Shown here: in pieces, positions 9,040-17,788 of the stretch
Numbering within the stretch: the stretch's first letter is position 1
Layout: each line of letters starts with the position of its first letter
DNA from: Brevibacterium epidermidis NBRC 14811
GTDB lineage: Bacteria; Actinomycetota; Actinomycetes; Actinomycetales; Brevibacteriaceae
Direction of reading: 5' to 3'
Assembly (NCBI RefSeq): GCF_001570805.1
Contig: NZ_BCSJ01000006.1
Coordinates: 62,001-126,000, forward strand
Length of the DNA: 64,000 bases
Made by a program: the position numbers and the translations under genes
The notes under the pieces: generated by a model
What the model saw: the letters and a program-made list of their open reading frames with translations, nothing else
Databases searched by the model: none
Told to the model about the DNA's origin: nothing

Positions 9040-9352
9040 ATCGCCATTGTCGCTGATGTTCCCGGCGGACGTTTGCTGCTCGCTGGAGGGTTGGCGCTTG
9101 CTGCGAATATTCGTTACTTCCCGGAACGCCCATGGCTCACAGCTCCGCCTGTCATATGAATAACTGATTAGTAATGGACGTCGCCGTCGCCCCAGGTGAG
9201 AAGCGCGGACAATCAGGTCGCAGCAGGCCGCAACGCTAGAATCAGCCCGCTTCGACTACGGAGTTTCACCTCCTACCGGTAGTCTGTTCCGTGCGTATCG
9301 GGACGACCGCGCGCAGGTATAGGCCCGATCGGATCGAGACAGCGGAGGTGAC
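9040..9352. other. Intergenic region between divergent genes
   Basis: 313 bp between the thioredoxin-like gene (reverse) and the beta-lactamase-fold gene (forward). I see no gene. CTACCGGTAG (9273-9282) is a perfect 10-bp palindrome about 70 bp before the downstream start and might be a regulator site. GGAGGTG just before 9353 is the ribosome binding site of the next gene. Confidence 0.4.
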
Positions 9353-11290
9353 ATGGCAGGCGACGACGAGACGTTTCCGCCCCGCCCGGTGACCCCACCG
9401 AACCGCCGCATCGGTGCACTGTCCGGCAATACGAAGGGCATCACCACGTCCACTGACACTGCCGCCGAGGCGGCCCCGACCCAATCATCGGATGTGAACT
9501 CCCAGCAGCCCCCGGTAACCCCGGACCCCGCAACCGCACAGTTCGGAGAGAACGACGCAGACGCCTCGGCGCTGGACATCACCCTGCCGCACGTCGGCGA
9601 GCTGACCTCGGCAAGCGAAGACGCCATCGTCGACCCGTCCGAAGCGGTGCTCGAGAGCATCGACCTCGACACCTGGAAGTGGCCCGAGTTCTTCGCCTTC
9701 GCACTCACCCGGATGCAGGAGATCTTCCCGACTGGCGGCATCCCGCGTGGCATCGGTCCCGTACGGGAATACGTCACCGAAGACAACGATTTTCGGCCCC
9801 TGACCATTGACCGCGAGAAGTGGCCCGCCGCCGACGAGGCCTGGACCACCGTCGGCGACGTCCTCGCCAACACCCACACCGACGCATGGCTCGTCACCCG
9901 CAACGGAGTGGCGCTGGCCGAGGAATACGCCTGGCCGATGAAGCCCGCCCGCCAGCACATGCTTTTCTCCGTGAGCAAGTCCATCGTCGCCACCGTCATC
10001 GGTGCGCTCGCCGACGCCGGACTGCTGAGCCCCGCAGACCTCGTCACCACGCACGTGCCTGCACTGGCGAAGAGCGGCTACGCGGGAGCCACCATCCGCG
10101 ACCTGCTCGATATGCGCTCGGGTATCAAGTTCTCCGAGGAATACCTCGAGGAGGGCTCCGAGATCCGAGCCCTGTTCGAAGCGGTCGATTTCGCGCCCCG
10201 ATCAGCCACCTCGGCGAAGGGGATCAAGAACTTCCTCACCGGGCTGACCAGCGACCGCGAACACGGCTCGGCCTTCGTCTACCGCAGCTGCGAGACCGAC
10301 GTGCTCGCCTGGATCGCCGAGGCGGTCACCGGCCAGCCGTTCTCCATCGTCGCCAGCGAGTACGTGTGGTCGAAGATCGGCGCTGCCCACGCCGCCCAGG
10401 TCTGCCAGGACCGGTGGGGCGGATCAATCGCAGACGGAGCCATCAGCACTACCCTGCGCGACCTCGCCCGCTTCGGCGAGATGATCGCTCGCGGCGGGAC
10501 GACCGACAACGGCGAACGCGTGCTCTCGGCGGAATGGGTCGAAGACATCTTCACCGGCGCCGAGGACTCCGCAAAGGTCTTCGCCGCGTCCCCGTCGGGA
10601 CGCTCCTATCCGGGTGGGATGTACCGCAGCCAGTTCTGGATGCCCTCGGCCAACCGCGACGTCGTCATCGGCATCGGCATCCACGGTCAGATACTCTACA
10701 TCGACCGCGCCACCCAGACCGTCGGCGTCAAGCTCGCCAGCGACCCCGAGCCGGTGAGCCTCGCCGCTCAGCACGGCACCCTGGCAATGTTCGAGGCCAT
10801 CGCCGAGGCGGTCCCGACCTCCGGCCAGACCCCCGCAACTCCTGCCCCCACCGGTGCGGCTCCGCCGGAAGGTGCACCGGGCACCTCGTCCGCCGCTCCG
10901 GTTGCGGCCGCCCCCGCCGCCCCGACTGCAGCCGCTCCCGCTGGCCCGACTGCGGCCGCTCCCGCTACCGCCGGCCCGAGCATCGGCACCCCCGAGGCTG
11001 AGGGTGCAGAAACCCTGGCCACCGAGGCCGGCCCGGGCGCTGCAGCACCAGCCGAAGCGGTGCAGGCAGCCGCGACATCCGTCGAATCGCCCCCTGCAGA
11101 CACCGTCCCCATGCCGGCGGAGACCGCACCTGTGGCACCAGCTCCCGCGGACCCGACACCCGCAGATCCGACACCAGCGGCGCCCGCTGCCCCTGCGAGC
11201 GAAGCCGTGCCGCCCGCCGCTGCACCTCAGACACTGCCGCTTCCGGGAGCGCAGCCTGCACCTCTCATCAGCCAGAACACGCTCTACTGA
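9353..11290 (+). CDS. Serine hydrolase of the beta-lactamase/6-aminohexanoate-dimer hydrolase fold with Pro/Ala-rich tail
   Basis: 645 aa. Residues about 150-480 form a class C-like fold: the nucleophile motif SVSK (Ser206, Lys209) is followed by a Tyr motif in FVYRSCETD and a GIGIHGQILYID block near the C-terminal strand. EEYAWPMKPARQHMLFSVSKS is close to the 6-aminohexanoate-dimer hydrolase/EstB group, so an esterase or amidase is more likely than an antibiotic-resistance enzyme. There is no signal peptide. Residues about 485-645 are a low-complexity Pro/Ala/Thr-rich tail of unknown function, unusual for the family. The start has a strong GGAGGTG ribosome site. Confidence 0.8.
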   Translation: MAGDDETFPPRPVTPPNRRIGALSGNTKGITTSTDTAAEAAPTQSSDVNSQQPPVTPDPATAQFGENDADASALDITLPHVGELTSASEDAIVDPSEAVLESIDLDTWKWPEFFAFALTRMQEIFPTGGIPRGIGPVREYVTEDNDFRPLTIDREKWPAADEAWTTVGDVLANTHTDAWLVTRNGVALAEEYAWPMKPARQHMLFSVSKSIVATVIGALADAGLLSPADLVTTHVPALAKSGYAGATIRDLLDMRSGIKFSEEYLEEGSEIRALFEAVDFAPRSATSAKGIKNFLTGLTSDREHGSAFVYRSCETDVLAWIAEAVTGQPFSIVASEYVWSKIGAAHAAQVCQDRWGGSIADGAISTTLRDLARFGEMIARGGTTDNGERVLSAEWVEDIFTGAEDSAKVFAASPSGRSYPGGMYRSQFWMPSANRDVVIGIGIHGQILYIDRATQTVGVKLASDPEPVSLAAQHGTLAMFEAIAEAVPTSGQTPATPAPTGAAPPEGAPGTSSAAPVAAAPAAPTAAAPAGPTAAAPATAGPSIGTPEAEGAETLATEAGPGAAAPAEAVQAAATSVESPPADTVPMPAETAPVAPAPADPTPADPTPAAPAAPASEAVPPAAAPQTLPLPGAQPAPLISQNTLY

Positions 11291-11302
11291 CACCAGGCGG
11301 CT

Positions 11303-11333
11303 CGAGGCTTCCTGAAGGAAGATCCGCCTCGAA
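11303..11333 (+). terminator. Hairpin after the serine hydrolase gene
   Basis: TCGAGG (11303-11308) and CCTCGA (11328-11333) flank an inner CTTCC-TGAA-GGAAG stem (11309-11322). It starts 13 nt after the stop codon. Confidence 0.55.
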
Positions 11334-11467
11334 CCAGCGCGGATCATCAAAGCGAATCCACCCCTCCAGCAGGCAGGCCGTGTCTCCATATGACGAAACC
11401 GGTGCGCCCGAGGAGCGAGATCGGTAGCGTGAAGATCGGAATGACACCGATCACAGGAGGCACCACG

Positions 11468-11809
11468 ATGTCCGACTTCTTCGACCGCGAGAACGATGCG
11501 AAGTACGACAAGGCCTACAAAGAGACCACCCCCGACATCCTCAAGGCATTCGGCGGATTCAACGACGCTGTCTTCGCTGAAGAAGGCCGTGAGATCCCGC
11601 TGAAGTACCGCGAGCTCATCGCCTACGCCGTCGGCCTGACCACCCAGTGCGCCTACTGCATCGACGCGCACTCGAACGCCGCCGTCAAGGCCGGCGCCAC
11701 GGAGACCGAGCTGGCCGAGACCGCCTGGACCGCCTCGGCGATCCGTGCCGGTGGAGCCTTCGTCCACGGTCGTCTGGGCTTCAAGTTCACCGGGGTCCAC
11801 GAGCACTGA
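11468..11809 (+). CDS. Carboxymuconolactone decarboxylase/AhpD-like protein
   Basis: 113 aa from ATG 11468, set by a perfect AGGAGG at 11455-11460. The CAYCIDAHSNAAVKAG segment holds the AhpD-type CxxC plus His of the alkylhydroperoxidase core, followed by an Ala-rich helix as in the carboxymuconolactone decarboxylase family. Members of this length act as small oligomeric peroxidase/disulfide reductants; the CxxC argues against a true decarboxylase. An unrelated regulator gene follows 45 bp downstream on the same strand. Confidence 0.88.
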   Translation: MSDFFDRENDAKYDKAYKETTPDILKAFGGFNDAVFAEEGREIPLKYRELIAYAVGLTTQCAYCIDAHSNAAVKAGATETELAETAWTASAIRAGGAFVHGRLGFKFTGVHEH

Positions 11810-11854
11810 GTTCGCCCCGGGGCGAGTCCCGATTGCCTAGACTGAGAGGCGATC

Positions 11855-12952
11855 ATGAGTGACGACCCCCGCCCCCTTCCGCGCAGAACACCCCGTTCCC
11901 GCCCGCACCGCATCCTCGTGCTGGCGCTGGACGAGGTTTCTGCCATGGATCTCGGCGTCCCCGTCCAGGTCTTCGGACGTGAGTCGAACGCCGCCACAGA
12001 CCGCACCCGCGCCGAGGCGGCCCCACGCTCCCAGCCGAACCTTGGCGCCGAGGAGGCCCCCGCCGTCCCCGGACGACGACCGACGGCCGTGCCCGCAGGG
12101 GCCTGGCCCTATGAGGTCGAGGTCTGCGGGATCACCGCAGGCAAAGTCACCGGATCCGACGGACTCGACTACTCGGTGAACCGAGGGCTCGAAGCATTGG
12201 AGACCGCGGATACGATCATCCTGCCGGGTGCCACCTCGGCGGTGGCTGACGAACCACCCGCCGCAGTTATCGGGGCACTGCTCTCGGCATTCGAGCGCGG
12301 CGCGCGAATCGCCGCGATCTCCACCGGCACCTTTGTCCTCGCACGCACAGGTCTGCTCGATAGGCGACGAGCCACAACGCACTGGTCGACAGCGAAGGAG
12401 CTGGCCCGACGGTTCCCCTCGATCAAAGTCGACGAGAACGTCCTCTTCATCGACGAAGGACAGCTGCTGACCTCCGCCGGAGCCGCCTCGGCGATCGATC
12501 TGTGCCTTCACCTCATTCGCAGCGATCACGGAGTCGGCCTGTCCAACCAGGTCGCCCGGCGCCTCGTCGCCGCCGCCTATCGCAGCGCCGGCCAGGCGCA
12601 GTACGTGCCGCGCAGTGTGCCCGACCCTCTCGGCGATGACTTCGCCGATACCCGCGAATGGGCGCTGCAGCACATCGGCGAGAAGATCACCCTGCGCGAC
12701 CTCGCCGCGAACGCCGGAGTCTCCGTGCGCACCTTCTCCCGCCGCTTCGTCGAAGACACCGGCTACACCCCCATGCAGTGGGTTCTCAGAGCTCGAGTCG
12801 ATGTCGCCCGGGAGCTCTTGGAGAACTCCGACCTGGGCATCGAGCAGATTGCTGACCAGGTGGGACTCGGGACCGGGGCGAATCTGAGAATGCACTTCCA
12901 GCGCATTCTCTCGACCTCCCCGAACGACTACCGCCACTCCTTCCAAGGCTGA
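11855..12952 (+). CDS. GlxA-type transcriptional regulator (DJ-1/PfpI plus AraC HTH)
   Basis: 365 aa. The N-terminal half is a class I amidotransferase-like DJ-1/PfpI domain (HRILVLALDEVSAMDLGVPVQVF through ISTGTFVLARTGLLDRRRATTHW). The C-terminal 100 residues are an AraC helix-turn-helix pair with LRDLAANAGVSVRTFSRRF and EQIADQVGLGTGANLRMHF. An extra Ala/Pro-rich insertion of about 25 residues follows residue 45. Proteins of this type regulate nitrogen, amine or aldehyde metabolism; the target is unknown. Three tandem 23-bp repeats begin inside its last codons. Confidence 0.9.
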   Translation: MSDDPRPLPRRTPRSRPHRILVLALDEVSAMDLGVPVQVFGRESNAATDRTRAEAAPRSQPNLGAEEAPAVPGRRPTAVPAGAWPYEVEVCGITAGKVTGSDGLDYSVNRGLEALETADTIILPGATSAVADEPPAAVIGALLSAFERGARIAAISTGTFVLARTGLLDRRRATTHWSTAKELARRFPSIKVDENVLFIDEGQLLTSAGAASAIDLCLHLIRSDHGVGLSNQVARRLVAAAYRSAGQAQYVPRSVPDPLGDDFADTREWALQHIGEKITLRDLAANAGVSVRTFSRRFVEDTGYTPMQWVLRARVDVARELLENSDLGIEQIADQVGLGTGANLRMHFQRILSTSPNDYRHSFQG

Positions 12953-13004
12953 ACAGGCACCCCTTCCAGGGGTGAAGAGCAACTCCTTCCAGGGGTGAAC
13001 ACAG
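12936..13004 (+). repeat. Three tandem 23-bp repeats overlapping a stop codon
   Basis: Copies start at 12936, 12959 and 12982, so the period is exactly 23 bp. The core is ACYCCTTCCARGGSTGAAC. Copy 2 contains ACCCCT-TCC-AGGGGT, a perfect 6-bp stem with a 3-nt loop; copies 1 and 3 are degenerate versions. Copy 1 includes the TGA stop of the GlxA-type gene, and each copy carries a TGA in the same place, as if the gene end had been duplicated twice. Confidence 0.75.
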
Positions 13005-13220
13005 TCCGATTCCCAGGCCGAAGGAGGGACACTTTTCGGCGCATTTCTGTGCCTTGGAACACACGAAAATGCCCTTGGCGAGAAACTTTCGGCATCTGGC
13101 AATACTACTGGCGAGAACCTTGCGCAGATTGTCTGTCTGGCCACTGTCGGCACTCGCGAAAATTGCCCATGATGGAGATATCAAGACGAATCCCGTGTTC
13201 AACATGTACAAGGAGTGACA

Positions 13221-14216
13221 TTGACTCGCATCGCCATCAATGGTTTCGGTCGCATCGGACGCAGCACACTGCGGGCCCTGATCGAGCGCGGCAGCGAGCT
13301 CGAGGTCGTGGCCATCAACGACCTCGGCGCCGTCGACGATCTTGCTCGGCTGCTGAAGTTCGACACCACCCTCGGACGCTTCAACCACGACGTCGAGACC
13401 ACCGAGGATTCCCTCGTCATCGACGGCAAGGCCATCAAAGTCTTCGCCGAGAAGGATCCGGCCAAGCTGCCCTGGGGCGAGCTTGACGTCGACATCGCAC
13501 TCGAATCGACCGGCCGCTTCACCAAGGCCGAAAAAGCCAGCGCCCACATCACCGCCGGCGCGAAGAAGGTCCTCGTCTCCGCTCCCTCGAAGGGTGCCGA
13601 CGTCACCCTCGCCTATGGTGTGAACAACGAGGCGTACAAGCCCGAGTACACCGTCATCTCCAACGCCTCCTGCACGACGAACGCCCTGGCCCCGCTGGCC
13701 AAGGTCCTCGACGACCTCGCTGGAATCGAGCAGGGCTTCATGACCACTGTTCACGCCTACACCGGTGACCAGATGGTCCAGGACGGCCCGCACAAGGATC
13801 CCCGTCGTGCCCGCGCCGCAGCCGAGAACATCATCCCCACCTCGACGGGTGCGGCCAAGGCCATCGGCCTCGTACTCCCGCAGCTCGACGGCAAGCTCAG
13901 CGGTGACGCCATCCGCGTGCCCGTTCCGGTCGGCTCGATCGTTGAGATCAACACGACAGTGTCCCGTGAGGTCACCCGCGACGAGGTGCTCGACGCCTAC
14001 AAGAAGGCTGCTGAAGGCGAGCTCAAGGGCATCCTCGACTATGAGACCGAGCCCGTCGTCTCCTCCGATATCGTCGGCCAGCCCGCTTCGTCCATCTTCG
14101 ACTCGGCGCTCACTCGTGTTGACGGCAAGCGCGTCAAGGTCGTGGCCTGGTATGACAACGAGTGGGGCTTCTCCAATCGTGTCGTCGACAACCTCGAGTT
14201 CATCGGCAAGAATTGA
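13221..14216 (+). CDS. gap: Glyceraldehyde-3-phosphate dehydrogenase, type I
   Basis: 331 aa, oxidises glyceraldehyde-3-phosphate to 1,3-bisphosphoglycerate in glycolysis using NAD. MTRIAINGFGRIGR is the Rossmann start, the active-site Cys151 is in SNASCTTNALAPL, and the C-terminus has the standard VAWYDNEWGFSNRVVD block. The TTG at 13221 is preferred: AGGAG at 13211-13215 sits 5 nt upstream, whereas the GTG at 13215 would overlap the ribosome site. It is monocistronic with its own terminator; the usual pgk-tpi neighbours are absent, so a second gap copy may exist elsewhere in the genome. Confidence 0.96.
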   Translation: MTRIAINGFGRIGRSTLRALIERGSELEVVAINDLGAVDDLARLLKFDTTLGRFNHDVETTEDSLVIDGKAIKVFAEKDPAKLPWGELDVDIALESTGRFTKAEKASAHITAGAKKVLVSAPSKGADVTLAYGVNNEAYKPEYTVISNASCTTNALAPLAKVLDDLAGIEQGFMTTVHAYTGDQMVQDGPHKDPRRARAAAENIIPTSTGAAKAIGLVLPQLDGKLSGDAIRVPVPVGSIVEINTTVSREVTRDEVLDAYKKAAEGELKGILDYETEPVVSSDIVGQPASSIFDSALTRVDGKRVKVVAWYDNEWGFSNRVVDNLEFIGKN

Positions 14217-14297
14217 CGTTCACTGCTGATGTTTCCCGGCGCTTGTCGCCGGCGACATTTCGGCGCCGAGGTGGTCCCTCGATGCCAACGGATGCAA

Positions 14298-14344
14298 CTG
14301 TGGCCTCGAATCTGCTCAATGCGGATTCGAGGCCACAGCCTTTT
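14298..14344 (+). terminator. gap terminator
   Basis: A perfect 15-bp stem (CTGTGGCCTCGAATC, 14298-14312, with its complement at 14324-14338) has an 11-nt loop and is followed by CCTTTTG. This is a strong rho-independent terminator. Confidence 0.85.
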
Positions 14345-14428
14345 GAGGACTCAGGCGACCGATTATCGCTGAAGATCCCTGATCTTCGCTGAAGGTGCCT
14401 GAGCGCTCAGAAGTCTTCGTCGGAGAAC

Positions 14429-14746
14429 TCAGACATCATCGGCGCCGGGGGTGCCGCCTTCGTCTTCCCAGCGTTCAATGGCGCGGACCTTCGCACGGCT
14501 GAACTTCAGACGGACGCCGTAGCCGCCCTCCGAGCCGTCGGGAATGAACCGTGCGCCGTACTGTTCGAGGGTGAGGACGAGGCGACGCTCCTGCTCGGCA
14601 GTGATGTTCGCTCTTCCCTTTTCGAAATCCTTGAGTTCGGACTTGTCGATCTCTGCTTTGCCGGCCACGTCCTTGACCGAAACCTGGCAGAGGATCCGCG
14701 TTGCGCGCGCAAGGGGGCCGTCGATGATGATCTCTTCTGTGCTCAT
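14429..14746 (-). CDS. Small XRE-like helix-turn-helix protein
   Basis: 105 aa. Residues 15-60 (ILCQVSVKDVAGKAEIDKSELKDFEKGR) form a Cro/CI-type helix-turn-helix. The C-terminal part carries a GARFIPDGSEGGYGVRLK strand pair, found in small XRE proteins whose HTH is followed by a short basic strand region. It is transcribed towards the gap terminator and divergently from the HhH-like gene, 260 bp away. Target unknown. Confidence 0.6.
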   Translation of the reverse strand: MSTEEIIIDGPLARATRILCQVSVKDVAGKAEIDKSELKDFEKGRANITAEQERRLVLTLEQYGARFIPDGSEGGYGVRLKFSRAKVRAIERWEDEGGTPGADDV

Positions 14747-15006
14747 GGCTCCACCATGCCAGAGCGCACCTGGCGTGCCAAGACGGTGGGCCCGTTGATG
14801 GGATCAGCGAATCCCCTGGTGAGGCGGTGTGCATCCGCCTATTGCCCGGAAAATGCCACCATTATTGGCTTCATGTGGTTCGCATGTTCGATTCAACTTC
14901 GAGCACGTTGTGTCAGTGCCTGCGGATAGTGTTTCGTTCACGCCTCCGACGGCGGAGTCCGGGGCGACGCATCGCAGGGTGCGATGCATGACGGAAGGTC
15001 AGAACA

Positions 15007-15765
15007 ATGGAGATCACGACCAGCAGCATCAGCGAATTGGCGTGGCGCTGTGAAGAGTTCCTCGACGAACGATCAGAACCGCTGACGGTCAGCTATCCGG
15101 GCAGTCTCGCGCTGTGCATCCTCGACGCGATCTTTGCGACAGGGTCTCATCCGAAAGCGGTCGACAATGTCGTCGACAGATACATCGCCCGCCACGGTCG
15201 CGACGACGGGGCGAAGTCCCTGCGCTACTCGATCGCAGCTGCCGGCGGGGCGGATAACTGGGCGCGGACAGAGATATTTAACCTCAAACCTGCGAGTACG
15301 CACTCCGGGGCGGTGCTCAAGGCCGAAGTCGTCGACCGCGCCACTCGATTGATGGCCGATCATGGCATCGACACAGTCGACGACCTCCTCACTGCAGTCG
15401 GCGACGCCCCCTCGATCGGACGCGGAGCAAGCGAGGTGGCGCGCACTTGGCGGGACCTGCCCAGCCAGAAATCGGGGACCTCGTGGCGAAACCTGCTCAT
15501 GCTCGCCGAGTCGACGCACTTCGAGATCGACAGTGGAGTGACGAACTATCTAGCCGAGGTGGCCCTGCCCGTCAGTGAGGTCGACTGTGAGTACGTGCTC
15601 GAGACCATCACGGCTGCCGCGGACCTTCTCGGGATCGACGATCGAGTGGTCAAGCGGATCGTCTGGCAGGTCGCGCATCGGCGGATCCTGACGAAACGCA
15701 CCCGAGGGGATCTGATGCTGCACCAATACGGAGCTGACGCCGGTGCCGCAGTCGGTGCACGATGA
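15007..15765 (+). CDS. Conserved hypothetical protein, possibly HhH-GPD-like
   Basis: 252 aa. I do not recognise it firmly. The layout resembles the all-helical HhH-GPD (endonuclease III/MutY) fold: an early YPGSLALCILDAIFATG helix followed by NVVDRYIARHG, a middle region, then GTSWRNLLMLAESTHFEIDSGVTNYL where glycosylases have hairpin and Asp-bearing helices. No clear catalytic Lys or FeS Cys cluster is visible, so enzymatic repair activity should not be assumed. GGAAGG precedes the ATG as ribosome site. It stands alone; downstream is the convergent qsuB. Confidence 0.5.
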   Translation: MEITTSSISELAWRCEEFLDERSEPLTVSYPGSLALCILDAIFATGSHPKAVDNVVDRYIARHGRDDGAKSLRYSIAAAGGADNWARTEIFNLKPASTHSGAVLKAEVVDRATRLMADHGIDTVDDLLTAVGDAPSIGRGASEVARTWRDLPSQKSGTSWRNLLMLAESTHFEIDSGVTNYLAEVALPVSEVDCEYVLETITAAADLLGIDDRVVKRIVWQVAHRRILTKRTRGDLMLHQYGADAGAAVGAR

Positions 15766-15819
15766 GCAGGGGCCGGCTCCGTTCTAACGGAACCTTCGGC
15801 GCACTGTAGGTGAGGCCCC

Positions 15820-15838
15820 GCCCCGTTCCGAACGGGGC
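15820..15838. terminator. Hairpin between convergent genes
   Basis: GCCCCGTT-CCG-AACGGGGC is a perfect 8-bp stem with a 3-nt loop between the HhH-like gene and the end of qsuB, usable by both. A second short palindrome, TCCGTT-CT-AACGGA, lies nearby at about 15778-15791. Confidence 0.55.
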
Positions 15839-15859
15839 CGTCGGTGCTGGTTCGGCGGC

Positions 15860-17788
15860 TCAGCTCTCCTTATTGCGCCGGTGCTGGGCTGCCAGTCGCA
15901 CCGGTGCGTTCGGAGCACCGAAGCCGTGATAGCCGGTGCGGCGTTCGACCATCTCGAAGAACACGGAGCCGATCGTCGATGTGTAGAAATGGAGGAATTC
16001 TCCGCTGTCGTCACGGTCATAGAGGATGTTGTGCTCGCGCAGTCGATCCAGCGGCTCCGGTGCGAGGTCGAAGCGTGCCGCAAGGTCCTCATAGTAGTTC
16101 TGAGGCACTGCGAGGAATTTCAATCCTCGCGCGACCGCAGTCGTTGCCGCAGTGAAGATGTCATCGCAGGCGATGGCCACATGCTCCGGATAGGTCTCGC
16201 CGGATGAACCGGCACCTCGGCTCAGCGCGTTGGTGCTGTGATCGGGGGAGACGTTGAGCGGCATCCTCACTGCCCCATCCACACTCGACATCACCTGAGA
16301 GCGCACAAGACCGGTAGGGCTTGGTACATCTTGAGACGGCAGTGCGGTCAGGGCAAGCAGGGAGGTGTAGAAGAGCACCGCTTCGTCGTAGTGATGCGCG
16401 GGCTGTGCGAGGTTGATGTGATCGATCGCCGACTGCCGGTCGTCCGGAACGTTTCCGAACTCGTCCGTCCACTGCGGATCCTCACCCGTTCCGTTGGCGA
16501 AGAAGACCTCCGACCCATCGGGTGCGAAGACCCCGCGCAGTACCTCTTCGTCATGAGCCTGGTCGCGCGGAACCTCGGTGGCCGACAGCAGGAGTGCCCG
16601 TTCCATTGCGGCGTCGGCCTCGTCGACCGCGAAGCCGATGCCCCGCAGGTGAGTCCCGGACTCTGCGAGATCGGCTGCTGGGCTGGCGGGCTCGACAGAC
16701 GGGTCGCCGGATTCTGCGGAATCGACTGCCGGGCCGGCAGATTCCACACCCGGTTCGGTGGTTTCGGTGACGACGATGCGAGCCTGACCGCGTCGCCACA
16801 GCTGTACGTGCGGTTTCGTGCGATGGAAGCCGACGAAGCGGAAGCCGAGCTGATGGATCTGCCGGGTGAGCGTACCCAGAGCATCGGTGCTCAGTTCGAC
16901 GTAGTCGATGCCTCGAGGCTCCGACACGTGGGGCAGAGGCTGCAGATCCAGCCGCACGGGATCGCTGCCCGTCCGAGCTGCAGTCACATTGGCCTCGAGC
17001 CACCGCAGAGAACGCAGGCCGTCGACAGCAGTGCGACGAGTGTCGGCCTGACGGAAGGAGTCGTTGAAGACCTCAAGCGACACCGGTCCGGCATAACCGG
17101 TTTCCGCGACGCGAGTGAGGAAGTCAGTGAGATCCCAAGCGCCCTCACCGGGGAACACTCGGTGGTGACGGGACCAGCTGAGCACGTCCATCGACAGGGC
17201 CGGGGCGTCAGCGAGCTGGAGGAAGAAGATCTTCTCACCCGGGATCTCGGCAATACGAGACAGATCGGTGCCGCGGGAGAGGATATGGAAGCTGTCGAGG
17301 CAGGTACCGATGCGCGGATGGTCGGCTGCTTTGACGAGGTCCCAGGCGCGAGCATATTCGGAGACGAACCGGCCCCAGGCCAAAGCTTCGTAGGCGACGT
17401 CGACGTCGTACTTCTCGGCCAGATCGCCGAGGCGGCGCAGCTGATCGACGACGACCTCATCGTCGTCGATGGTCGCGGTGGCCACGTTCGAGCACAGCAG
17501 GATCGTGGTCATGCCCATTCGCTTCATCAGCTGGAACTTCGCCTCGGCCCGGGCCAAATTGGCGGCGAACTGCTCGTCATCGACGCCTTCGAAATCGCGG
17601 AAGGGCTGATAGAGGTCCAGACTCAGTCCGAGCTCTGCGGCCAGCGCAGCGATCGACTCGGGGGAGTTGGGAGAGACGATGAGGTCCTGTTCGAAGATCT
17701 CGACTCCATCGAATCCTGCCGTCGCGGCAGCCTGCAGCTTCTCCTCAAGTGTGCCGGACAGGCACACCGTGGCAATCGAGGTTCTCAT
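15860..17788 (-). CDS. qsuB: 3-dehydroshikimate dehydratase, QsuB type (TIM barrel plus VOC/HPPD-like domain)
   Basis: 642 aa. It converts 3-dehydroshikimate to protocatechuate in quinate/shikimate catabolism. Residues 1-270 are an AP-endonuclease-2-like TIM barrel; the metal ligands Glu134 (VAYEAL), Asp165 (TCLDSFH), Gln191 (FFLQLAD) and Glu239 (PVSLEV) sit where QuiC1/AsbF-type enzymes have theirs, and His168 is the catalytic-base candidate. Residues 290-642 are a two-repeat vicinal-oxygen-chelate domain like HPPD, ending in FFEMVERRTGY. A low-complexity insertion (residues 341-382) with a repeated AESG-type unit interrupts the first VOC repeat. The start overlaps the transporter stop by 4 nt, so this is the second gene of that operon. 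Confidence 0.92.
   Translation of the reverse strand: MRTSIATVCLSGTLEEKLQAAATAGFDGVEIFEQDLIVSPNSPESIAALAAELGLSLDLYQPFRDFEGVDDEQFAANLARAEAKFQLMKRMGMTTILLCSNVATATIDDDEVVVDQLRRLGDLAEKYDVDVAYEALAWGRFVSEYARAWDLVKAADHPRIGTCLDSFHILSRGTDLSRIAEIPGEKIFFLQLADAPALSMDVLSWSRHHRVFPGEGAWDLTDFLTRVAETGYAGPVSLEVFNDSFRQADTRRTAVDGLRSLRWLEANVTAARTGSDPVRLDLQPLPHVSEPRGIDYVELSTDALGTLTRQIHQLGFRFVGFHRTKPHVQLWRRGQARIVVTETTEPGVESAGPAVDSAESGDPSVEPASPAADLAESGTHLRGIGFAVDEADAAMERALLLSATEVPRDQAHDEEVLRGVFAPDGSEVFFANGTGEDPQWTDEFGNVPDDRQSAIDHINLAQPAHHYDEAVLFYTSLLALTALPSQDVPSPTGLVRSQVMSSVDGAVRMPLNVSPDHSTNALSRGAGSSGETYPEHVAIACDDIFTAATTAVARGLKFLAVPQNYYEDLAARFDLAPEPLDRLREHNILYDRDDSGEFLHFYTSTIGSVFFEMVERRTGYHGFGAPNAPVRLAAQHRRNKES

Noticed and set aside
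9353..11290. Beta-lactam resistance gene
   Set aside because: The SVSK protein resembles 6-aminohexanoate-dimer hydrolase/esterase relatives, lacks a signal peptide and has no class A or C beta-lactamase context.
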